Positions 10,154 to 21,200 of a stretch of DNA of 64,000 bases are shown one piece after another. Numbering within the stretch: the first letter of the stretch is position 1; each line of letters begins with the position of its first letter. A program made the position numbers and the translations under genes. The notes below the pieces were generated by a model, which saw nothing but the letters and a program-made list of their open reading frames with translations, was not told where the DNA came from and did no database searches. The stretch spans positions 3,707,501-3,771,500 of the forward strand of contig CM076280.1 in assembly GCA_038380795.1 (NCBI GenBank). Reading direction: 5' to 3'. The DNA is from Pyrocephalus nanus (Eukaryota > Chordata > Aves > Passeriformes > Tyrannidae).

Positions 10154-10755
10154 ACCCCCTCCTGGGGTGGTGGGACACGTGCCCCCACCTCCTGCTCCTC
10201 TGTCTGGAATAGCTGCTGTCACTTCTGCTGGCTCTGTCCCTGTCCCCCGTGCTGGGGGGGACGCAGAGCCCCAGGGACTCGCTGTGGGGCTCTCGGTGCT
10301 GGCCCTGCCGGGGTGGGGCAGTGCTGGGGACAGGGAGCCCCATGGCCAGCACTGCCAGGCTGGTGGCTGTCCCCTGGCTCTCAGGGAGCTCTGGGCAGGT
10401 GCTGACAGCGAGGGGGTGCTGGGCATTTCCTTCCCCTCCCCACTTTTCGAGGAGGTTCATCCTGGCTGGAACGGGAATGGTCCGGTGACTTGCTGGGGAA
10501 AGGGGACACGCTGGGGACAGGGCCCACTGCCCTCCTGCCCCAGAGCTGCCCTGCACCAAGCCCCTCTTCACACAGTGCCTTCTGGGGATGCTGGGGGGGG
10601 GGGGTCCTGCTGCCCCCCACCCTCTCCCCTCCTGCCAGTGCTTCAGGGATGGGGTCGGAGCAGCCCCCGAGCCATGGGGACACTGCTGCTCCAGGCGCCT
10701 CTTGCTGCTTCCTCAGGACACCCCTTTTAATAAAATCATCTCAGTCACTCTGCTC
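10154..10755 (+). other. SLC31A2: SLC31A2 3' UTR with polyadenylation signal
   Basis: The UTR runs from the TAG stop to a canonical AATAAA at 10729-10734. A GT-rich downstream stretch at about 10755-10780 fits cleavage near 10750. The 3' end lies about 150 bp from the best NIBAN2 poly(A) signal on the other strand. Confidence 0.65.
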
Positions 10756-10897
10756 CTGGTTTGTGTCGCTGCTGGGTGGTCTCAGGATGTGACACCCCCT
10801 GGTCCCAGCAGGAATGGGGGTCCCCAGCCCTGCTCCCCGGGAGGGAGGTTCAGGAACAAGGACAAACCTCCTCTGGCTTTAAATAAAGCTTTTCCAT

Positions 10898-12229
10898 TTT
10901 ATTAATTATTATAAGCATATCTTTAAACATTTGTATAACTTTCTTAATAAAATATCCTGGAAGAGACAGATTTTAAGTTCCCAAAGCAAGGCACTTTTGG
11001 GGGGGAGGGGGGGTGTTCCCGAGTGGGTTAGGCTGGGCACCCCCCCCCTTCAGCGGGGCAGAAACTGGCCCCTAAAGCACAGATGAGTGTCGTGGGCTGG
11101 GCCCTGCTGGGTGCACACGAGTGCACGTGTCTCACCTTCCCTCCCCCACCCCGAGTCCTGCAGATCCCCACCAGCCCCAGGGCTTTTGGCATCGCTGGGG
11201 GCAGGGTCTGCAGCAGTCCCATCCCTGGGGAGGGTCAGCCAACCATTGCTCTTTGCTCGACCGTCACTGCCGGTGCCAAAACCCGCACAGCCTGAGAGCT
11301 GCAGGAACGATCCGAGCACGGAACCGGGGAGCTCCAGAGGGCAGGGCATCCCTGGGATCCCTCCCCTGCACAGCGAGCTGAGCCTGGAGACAGCCCAGTG
11401 CTGCCAGGCACGGCTGGGGACACGGTGTGAGTGCCACCTTCCCTCAGAGATGTCTCTCTGAACTTAAATAGCTGCTAGAAGACCCCGGGGTGAGGGTGAG
11501 CTGTGAGCCCAGCCTGGGTGCTGTAAGACCAGCCTGGGTACCACGAGCCCAACCTGGGCAACATGAACCCAGCCCGGGTACCACAAGCCCAGCCTGGGTG
11601 CCATAAACCTAGCCTGGATGCTGGAAGCCCAGCCTGGGTGCCACCAGCCTGTGCTTGCCCCGGCTCTCGCCCCCTCCCTCAGCAGCTCTTCGTGGCTGTA
11701 TCCCCGCCGTGCCCCTGCTCATTGTCACGTTTTCCATGATCCCCCGCAGCCCCCAGTCCCACTGGCACTCCCGGAGCCGGCCGGGTGGGGTGGTGATGAG
11801 CAAGCTCCAGGGAAACCCCTCGGATTGGGGCAGGGGATGGCCCCGGGGCAGCCAGGAGCATCCCACACCCCACCCCGAGTGGGGCAAGTGCCAGCCCCTC
11901 CAGCAGCCCCGGGCACTTGTGCTGGGGGGGGGCAGATAAAGCATCTCTTCAGTAAAGCATCTCTTCAGTAGAAAAGGAAATAAGGCAGAAGAAGGACAGA
12001 GCAGAGTGCTGGGGGTGCCCTGTGCTGGGCTGGGGCCACCCCTAGTCCGACCCGGTGGCTGTGGGCAGCCCCCCCCACGGCAGCGGGGACCCCCGGCAAG
12101 GCAGTAAGGTCTCGGTGTTCCCATCCCCTCCCTCTCCCGCGGCGCTGCTCTCCATCCCCGGCAAGGGTCCTATTCCCCCTCCCCAACCCCCAGCGTCCCC
12201 GGGGCCAGTCCACAGCAGGGGGGGCCGGG
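10898..12229 (-). other. NIBAN2: NIBAN2 3' UTR
   Basis: On the minus strand about 1.3 kb separates the NIBAN2 stop from an AATAAA (plus-strand TTTATT) at 10898-10903. The length is similar to the long 3' UTR of mammalian NIBAN2 as I remember it. A 20-bp tandem repeat lies within it. The exact cleavage point is inferred. Confidence 0.5.
11511..11655. repeat. 20-bp tandem repeat, about 7 copies
   Basis: The units resemble AGCCTGGGTGCCACAAGCCC with substitutions. The repeat lies inside the presumed NIBAN2 3' UTR. Confidence 0.85.
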
Positions 12230-15200
12230 CTAGAACTCAGTCTGCACCCCCTCACCGCTCTCTGTGGTGCCCATGGGCTGCGGGGGGCCCGGAGGGGCCA
12301 CATCCTCGCCCGTCTCGTGGTCGCTGGACTGGTGACACGCTGTCCCGGCGCCCTCGGCTCCGGGGGCAGGTGATGATGCTGGTGTGACGTGGGGCACCTC
12401 TGCTGGGACATCGGCCCGGGCTTTGGGAGATGCTGGTGCAGTGTGGTGCAGGCTGGGCTCCGGTGGGATGTTGACTTCAGGTGATGCCGGCACGGAGGAC
12501 CTTGGTGTGGCTTGTGGCACCTCAGCCCCTGAGGGGACATCGGCTCCGGGCACAGGCGATGACAGCAAGGATGATCTTGGTGTGGCCTGAGGCACAACAG
12601 CCCCTGATGGGACATCAGCCCTGGGCACGGGAGATGCTGGTGCAGGACGTTGTTCCCCAGCCCCTGATGGGATCTGAGCTCCAGGGACAGGAGATGCTGG
12701 TGCAGGGACAGGAGATGCTGGTTCCCCAGCCCCTGATGGGACATCAGCTCTGGGCACAGGAGATGCTGGTGCAGGACCTTTTTCCCCAGCCCCTGATGGG
12801 ATCTGAGCTCCAGGGACAGGAGATGTTGGTGCAGGACGGTGTTCCCCAGCCCCTGATGGGACATCAGCTCCAGGGGCAGGTGATGCTGGTGTGGCACGTC
12901 GCCCCCCAGCCCCTGGTGTGCCCTCAGCTCCGGGTACAGGTGGTGCTGGTGCAACACGTCTCATCCCAGCCCCAGATGGGGCCTCCGCTCCAGGCGATGC
13001 CGGTGTGGGGCGGTGCACACCATCCCCTTCCCTGGCAGGACGTCGGGGGGTGACATCCCCTGGCACAGACCCTGCCACCCCCTCCTCGCTGGCACCGCTC
13101 TCTCTGCCGTTCGTCAGCTGCTCCTCCTCCTCCTCCTCCTCCCGCCCGGCGCCGTCCCCGAGGCTCTCCTGTGCCAGCGCCTCCCTGATCTCCTTCACCC
13201 CATCCGGGGAGCCGGGGGGCGCTCCGGGATCCTCCCCCCGGGGCTGGGGGGAGCGGGGCTGCAGCAGCGCCTCGCTGCCCATCTCGTAGGGCAGGGTCCC
13301 CTCGTCGTCCTGGATCACCGACACCACCTGCTTGGCCCTGCGGCGCCGATCGCCCTGCCCGGCCGGCTCGGGCTGCCCCGGGTACTCCTCGCCCCAGTCG
13401 ATGGGGATGCCCTCGCCCAGCAGGTGCAGGTTGGGGTCGCTGTTGTGCATGACCATGCTGTCCCGGTACAGGTTGTGCTTCCTCTGCACCGCCGCCTCCT
13501 TCACGGCTGTGGAGGGATGAGCAGAGCGGGGTCAGGGGGGCTGCGAGTGCCGGCCAGGACGGGGCACCTCTGCCAGTCCTCCCCGTGGGGACAGCGAGTG
13601 GGGTCTGCAGCTGGGCAAGGGGGTTCAGCGTCCCACCCACTGCTCAAACTGTGGGAAAGCTGCTGCTGGGGGAGCCCCAGCACCCTGCATGGGGTCACTC
13701 CTCCTTGTACAGCCCCCAGCACCCTACAGAGGGTCACCCCTCCTTGTACAGCCCCCAGCACCCTGTACAGGGTCACTCCTCCTTGTACAGCCCCCAGCAC
13801 CCTGCATGGGGTCACCCCTCCTTGTACAGCCCCCAGCACCCTGCACGGGGTCACCCCTCCTCACAGAGCCCCCAGCACCCTGCATGAGGTCACCTCTCCT
13901 TGGACAGAACCCAACACCCTGCACGGGGGTCATCCCCTCCTCATACAGCCCCCAGCACCCTGCTTAGGGTCTCCCCCTTCTTGCACAGAACCCTGCACAG
14001 GGGGTCACCCCCTCCTCACACAGGTGCCACGGGACCCTTACCTTGCATGATGTCTTTCATGACCGACTGCAGCACCACCTCCTCGTAGGTGTTCTCCACC
14101 AGGATGAAGCTGGCAAAGTCCTCAAAGATCAGCTCCTGAAACTTGGCCAGTTCCTGCCGGGAGAGCAGGCAGCTCAGCCCCAGTGGGAGGGACGCTCCAA
14201 GCCCCTCGGCAGGGGGAGGTGGTCCCTCCCCACAGCCCAGGTTTTCCCCTCTTACCCCCTTGCAGGTGGGTGCCAGCTTCTTCAGCAGGAAGGGGATGGT
14301 GATCTGCAGCAGGGCCTCCCTGAAGAACTTCTTCCTCACCGTGCTGCTGTCGTAGTCGAATTTCTGCAGGGCAGGCGAGAGGGTGCCCCAGGTCACAGAG
14401 GGCTGAGGGCTGACAGCCTCCTGACCTCAGGGACAAGCCCCCAAGGTTTGCCCCCCTACCCCATTTATAGAGGTGTGAACAGACTCCTCTGCCCTCACAA
14501 CCCTCTTTGCAGCTGCTTCCCAGGGTGCCTGAGCCTGGGGAGAAGCCATCTCCTCCATGAGTGGCTGAAGAAAGGTTTGGGGGCCAGTCTGAACCCTGGG
14601 TGGCATTTACAGTGACAGGGACCTGGCTCCTCCAGGTGATTTCCCACTCACCTGCCCCAGCAAACCCATGAAAACCTCAATATAGAGAAGTATTTCCCCA
14701 GAAGACTTCTGTTGAAGCAGATAACATCACTCCTGGCATCTTCCCTGGCCCTGGAACAAGGTCACTGAGGGCCACCAAAGGCCTCACCTTGAGCACCCTC
14801 TCGAGGATGCGCTGGATGGACTTGCACAGGTCGTCCTTGCCCTGCAGCTTCCCCAGCTCCTGGTGCAGCAGCGTCTCGAAGGTGTGCACGGCATCATCCA
14901 TTTGCTGGGAGCAGAGGAATGGGGTCAGCACGGGAGGGGCACCCAAAGGGACTAAACACAGGGGTGGGCAGGGGGCTCTGGGGGCAGTGACACACCAGAA
15001 TGAGCCTTATCACAGAATCCCACACTGGTTTGGGTTGGAAGAGAACTTAAAGATTGTCTTGTACCACCCCCTGCCACGGGCAGGGACACCTTCCACCAGC
15101 CCAGGTTGCTCCAAACCCTGTCCAACCTGGCCTTGGACACTGCCAGAGATGGGGCAGTCACATCTTCTCTGGGCAACCTGTGCCAGGGCCTGCCCACCCT

Positions 15201-18200
15201 CACAGGGAAGAATTTATTTTTAACATCAAACAAGCAAATATCCTTCCCTCTGGCAAGGTCCCTGACAGCCCAGTGTGGCATCCACAGCCTGAGATAGGAC
15301 AGACATCCCAGCCAAACCGTGGGATCTCAGCCCTCTGTGCCCAGCCCAGGGGGACATGGGATGACCCCAGTGCCCATCCCACCTGTCTCATGTGGATCTG
15401 GGCCCTCTGCTTGAAGACAGACGTGCTGGAGACATCGAATCGCTGCTGGAGGCCCTCCAGTTTCAGCTGGTCCATCTTCTCGTAGCACGACTGCATCTTC
15501 ACGGGGTGGAAGGCCAGGTGGGACAGCTTCTCCATGTACTGGGGACAAAGCCAGGCTCAGCAGGGTGGGACAGCCTCTCCAAGTACTCATGGGAAAAAAT
15601 TCCCATGTATTTTCCCAGCCTGGGGTCCCCCAGCGCTGCCCACACTGGGGAGGGCAGCAGGAGTGGCCCTGCCAACCCCTAAGCCCAGTAAGGAGCACTG
15701 CCAGATCTCACCTCTGGCAGCTTCTCCAGGCCACCCTCGTTGACGACGTTCATGTTCATGTCCGTCACCTCCTTGAAGAACACCTCCCTCACCTCGGCAA
15801 AGCCCTGACTCGTGGGGGTCATCAGGGCCTCCAGGATGGAGGAGATGTAGGGCTGGACGTGGTTTCTGACACAGACCTCTGCTTTGGGCAGCACAAAGGC
15901 TGGAGAGAGCAGGGAGAAGCGTGGTGAGGCTCCTCTCTGCCCTCCCAGCTCCTCACACCAGGTCCTAAACCCACCCCAGGGACACAGACCCTGAGGGCTC
16001 CCACTTGCAGGACAACCCTTCTTGCAGAGGTCCCCTGGTCTGTGCTGAACCCATTCCTACCACACTTGAAGGGGTGACTTCCCACCTTGTCCCCACCTCC
16101 TGGGACAATGCCAGTGAAGGACATGCACCCCAAAAACTACGGCTGGTGGCATCTCCCCCCAGGTTCCAAGGGCTGCACCCCGGGAACAGCCACACCTTGG
16201 TGGAATGGGAGGGATGCCACTCCCAGGAGCTGGCCCTGGACACATCCACACACATCCCTGCGGGGCTGCACCTCGGATCTTGCTGGCCAGGTGCTCCTTG
16301 GAGGTGATGATCTGGTCCATGTCGGTGCGGATGGTGCTCTCCAGCTGGGGCCGCTCCTGCTCGCACCGCGCCATGGCAGCCTCGTACTGGGCGTGGGTCT
16401 GCTCATAGACCATCCTGTACACGGCATCTGAGATCTGGGGGGAACGGGGGACAGCCAGGCTGCTCAGCTGCCTGCCCCCAACACCTCCAGCTGCCCCTCC
16501 AACCATCCCCTGCAGGACCTGCTGAGCCTCCCCCCCTGCCCTGCCAGGACCCTTCCTCGCAGCCTGGCAGCAGGTCACCATCCAGGGACCCCCCAGCTGG
16601 GTGAGATGAAGCTCCTGTGGTGCAGAAGCTGCTTCAAAGTGGTGCTGGAGGGGCACAGAGTTGAGCCTCCAGCAGACAACCTGCCCCAGGTGGGTCTGGG
16701 GAGGCTGTAAAAAAAATCCAGGGATGCTGCAGATTTGGGGATGCTGCAGATTTGGGGATGCTGAAGGTCTGGGGGGCTGCAGGGCCCCCAGGGCATGGTG
16801 GTGGTCTGGGGATGCTCCATGTTCCAGGGATGCTGCAGTTCTGGGGATGCTGGTGGTCCAGGGATGCTGGTGGTCTGGCAGGAGAGCCCCTGACCCCATT
16901 TGAAAGCTGTGCCCTGCCTGCTCAGCCTGCCTGGGCTCTCAGGAGCCAACCCCGTGTGCAGGACGGAGCCACTCGCTGAAGTCTCCCACTCACTTCGCAG
17001 CCAAACGCCGGGATTTGGGGGCTGGCAGGAAGCAGAGCCATCCCCTTCTCCCTCCCTTGGGCTTCCCAGCCTCGCAGCTCAGACCACAGCTACTGAGAGA
17101 GCAGTGTTTGTGTGTTTTTAGGCTGCCCCAGTGGCCCATTACCAGCCTGGTGGTAATTATGTACGGGGTTTTAAGGTTTTACCAGGCAGTTTTGAAGAGC
17201 CCTCAGTGTTTCGCAAGGGTTTGGGCTGCATTTAGCCTGGGCTGCTCTAAAAATGGCTCGCTAAAAATAGCCAGGACAGGCTTTGCTCCGGGGCTGGGCT
17301 TCCTCCTGTTTGCTTCCCTGGCCCCGAGGACGAGGCAGAGCAGGCAGGGCTGGGCAGGGCTGGGCAGGGGCACGGCTTTAAAAAGCCACTGTGGAGAAAG
17401 GACGGATTCTTTGGAGGGGGCCGGGAGAGGGGGCAGGAAAGCTGGTGGCAGGGAGGGAAGGAAGGAAGCGCTGCAGCCCCCAAAGCTGGGACAGCAGTGG
17501 TGACACTCTCCCCCAGCAATCCCAGCCCCCACACCTGGATCCAGGTCCGCTGGCGCTCCGGAGCCTTCCCCTTCAGCCGCGGGCCGATGGCGCTCCTGAG
17601 CTCGGGGAGCAGCTCCTCCATCACCAAGTTGCTCAGGACCTGTAAGGCAGGAGGTTTTGGGGGCCCTGCTCAGCTCCCACACTCCCAACCCCCACACACC
17701 CCCCTACACCCCGGGGAGGGGCACAGGCGCTCACCTGTGTCTCGTTCCCGCACAGCATGTCCCAGGTGCCGTACTGCTCCTTGGACTGGCGGTACATCCG
17801 CACGGCATCTGTGAAGGCTGGAGCCTCCACCTTGGAGTCCTCAGAGATCCCTGGGGAGGGCACGGTGGGGTGAGACTGAGCAGCCTGGCACTGCCAGGGG
17901 GTTTGCAGCACCCCAGCCCACCTTGGCCGGGGGGGGGGGGGATGTCCCTCCTGTCCCCCACACCCTCGGACCTGTGCAAGGAGCTCGGGGGTGTCACCAC
18001 GACTACAGGATCCTGTCCCAAGACACTGTCTCTGGCTGGGTGGGGGGCAGCAGTGGTTGGGGGTCTCCTGTTCCATCCGGATTAACCCCTCCAGAGCCAG
18101 ACCGAGGGCAGGGAGGCACCCAGGAGCAGGGGCTTGGCAGGATGGGGAGCTCAGTGACCCCCAATGGTGCACGGGGACCTGCGGGCTCAGGGACCCCCGA

Positions 18201-21200
18201 TGATGTGTGAGGACCTGGGGGTTTGGAGAGCCCTGAAGGCACAGCAGGAGCAGGGGCTTGGCAGGATGGCAGCTCAGTGACCCCTGTCACTGCTTGGGGA
18301 CAGCACCACAGAACAGGGCAGCTGGGGGGACTGGAGGAAAGGGGGAGCCCTGGAGGGAGCAGAGCAGCTGAGGAGGAAGAGGAAAGTGGCCAAGAGGCAT
18401 CAGGAATGAGTCAGGGCCCCGTCCCCAGGCGGCTGGGCTGACCCCGAGGTGAGTCAGTGCAGCACAGCTCACGGGGTCACCAGCACGAGGGGGCTCAGAC
18501 GTCACCAGAACCCGTCGGGAGGAGGGGCAGGGTGCTGGGAGCTCATGTGGAGGAGGAGATGGGGACAGTGGGCAGGCAGCACAGCCCAAGAGCTGTCCCA
18601 TATGTCCCCCACACCTCCCTGCCTTGTCCCAGCCTCCCCAGGCTGTTTAGGTGCCTCGCAGCCAGAGAAACACCCCTGGGATGAACCCCCCAAACACCCA
18701 AGCCTGGACCCCTGGCAGGAGGGAAGCAGGATGGATCTGAGCCCTGTCAGGGTGACCTGGCCCCCAGCAGAGGCTCTGGGACAGCAGTGATGACAGCTGA
18801 GGGTCATAGCACATCCCTGGACCACCCAGGACACCCAGGGGTGACTTTTCCCTTCCCAGGAGGGACAGCCCAGGGCAGTGAGCGGATCATTCCCACCGCA
18901 TACAGACTTCTCTAAGATGATTACAATTAACTCCCAGCCTAAGCAGCTTTTCCTAAGGGGCAGCTTAATATTCAGGGTGGGGGAAAACACTGACAAAGTC
19001 AAATCTGTCCCTCCTCAGTGCTCAGAAGGAGCCACAGCCAGGCTGAGCTTCCAGGGGCCAGTGCTCCTCCACCCATGGATCCCAGCAGCTCAGCATTGCT
19101 TCCCGGGTGGGACAGCCTTGGGATCAAATTGTTCCCTGTGAGGGTGGGCAGGCCCTGGCCCAGGTTGCCCAGAGAAGCTGTGGCTGCCCCTAGATCCCTG
19201 GAAGTGTCCAAGGCCAGGCTGGAGCAACCTGGAGTAGTGGGAGGCGTCCCTGCCCATGGCAGGGGGTGGGAGGAGATGATCTTTAAGGTCCCTTCCCACC
19301 CAAACCATCCTTAACAAGGGGCAAGAGCCCTCAGGGAGGCACTGCCCCAGCCCCATGTGACACCAAACAGGGCAAGGGACACTTTTGGAGCAGCCAAGGG
19401 CTCCAGGGACACAAGGCTGGGCACTGTCTGTGTGAGGAACAGCGTTGCACATCCCCAGTCCTTCCAGCAGAGCTGCTGTTACAGAAACACAGCCTGAAAA
19501 GGGGAGGTGAAAATTCCCACAAGACTCATAACCAGAGGCAGAAACAGAGCCTCTAATTTAGGGATGAAAAAATGAAAGTGTCTCAACAACAACAAAAGAG
19601 CTTTCATGGAATATGAAACAGTATCCCAGAGCTCTCAGGAGCGGTGAGGGGCAGGAAGAACAATCTCACAGAGAAATCTGGGCTGTAGGAATGCACAAGT
19701 TCCCCAGCACTGAGCCCTCCCTGCCCACTGCCCACCCCGGGAAGGCTTTTCCATCACATGCTGAGGAGAAGGAGAGGGAGGAGAGGATTTATTGGCACAA
19801 CCCTGGCAGGCAGCAGGGGTGGTGGAGGGGCTCACACCTTCCCTATGTCTCACAGCAGCACCTCGGGGTGCTGGGGGGAGTTAAAGATCATAAATTGGGG
19901 GGTTGTTAGTGGGAGATTAATTCCTCTTTTACCCAGAGCTGGTTTGGCTCACAGTGCCCTGGTGTTGTGGGTCCTGGGGTGCTGAGCTGCATCCAGAAAT
20001 GATGCTCAGGCACAATCCCAAAAGGGTTGAGGGGTCACAACACTCAGCCCAGAAAAAAGGAGCCAGGCCCTGGGTGGCCTGAGGAGGAACAGTCAGCCCA
20101 ACGAGCCTGGACAGCCCCAGCACAAGAAAAAAAGGCAAAATAGCAGATTTCAGGAGATTTAATCTAACATGGGAGGATGGAAACTCGCACTAAAACCCAG
20201 GCACCGGATCCTACCCCTTTACTCTGCTCCCTAAATGGCAGCTCTGGCAAAATCAAGGCAAAATTCAGGCTGCACAGAGCAACCAGGACTGCAAGAAACA
20301 CTTAAAAAATAGGCAGCATTACTCTTTACCCACTAAAAGACCCGATTTTGAGCAGGTTTCAGGTCTGGCACAGCATTCCCCAGGAAACTTCTCCCCATCC
20401 CAGGCAGGGCCAGGATCTGGGGCTCAGCCCAGGAGTTCCCAGGCCACAGCCAAGCAGGAAAATCGTGTTTTCCTGCCAGAGTATCGCTGACGTGGGAGGC
20501 AGGACCTGCCTCCTCCCCTCTGCCCACAGCCCTGGCTGCCCTCGGTGGGGTTTGGGATTTGGGGTTTGATGACTGTAATTACCAAGTATTTTCTACCTCA
20601 GGGTGGGAAAGAGGCATGAGGGCAGCTCTTGACTCAGGCTCTGTGCTGGCTCTGCAAGTGCTTCCCGCCCTGTGCAGGTATCCCTGTGGGCAGGGGGATG
20701 GAGCTGGGCACAGGGATGCTTCAGCAGATGGATGTTCCTGCTCTGCCCACGCTCCGAGGGGCAGATGTGGATAAGGGGCTCAGTCACAGAATCACAGAAT
20801 GGTTTTGGTGGGAAGGAACATTAAAGATCATCTTGTTCCACCCCCTGCCATGGGCAGGGACACCTTCCACCAGCCCAGGTTGCTCCAAGCCCCGTCCAGC
20901 CTGGCCTTGGACACTCCCAGGGATGAGGAAGCCACAGCTTCTCTGGGCAACCTCACCTGTCTCCCAGGGAAGAATTCCTTCCCAGTATCCCATCTAACCC
21001 TGCCCTCTGGCAGTGGGAAGCCAATCCCCTCATCCTTTCCCCCCAGTCCTTTCCAGCTCCCCTGGAGCTCCTTCAGTCACTGGAAGGTGCACTTTCTCAT
21101 CCAACAGCTCCCACCCAACTCCTCCTCTTGACCTCCAAACCATCCCCTTTGACCCCAAACCCCACCCAACCACCCAGAGCAAGGGGACAATGCTGTCCCC

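Larger units (their letters stand above)
16435..17534 (-). other. NIBAN2: NIBAN2 intron 7
   Basis: This 1.1-kb intron has a GGGATGCTG-type tandem stretch (about 16728-16880) and a non-repetitive AT-richer block at about 17100-17290 with MEF2- and CArG-like sites. No coding exon was recognised. Confidence 0.8.

Noticed and set aside
12384..13289. Plus-strand frames opposite NIBAN2 exon 14
   Set aside because: They are shadows of the true minus-strand coding exon and its repeats.
13672..14027. CRISPR-like array
   Set aside because: Repeats are directly tandem with no unique spacers and lie in a eukaryotic intron; they are minisatellites. The same holds for the other arrays.
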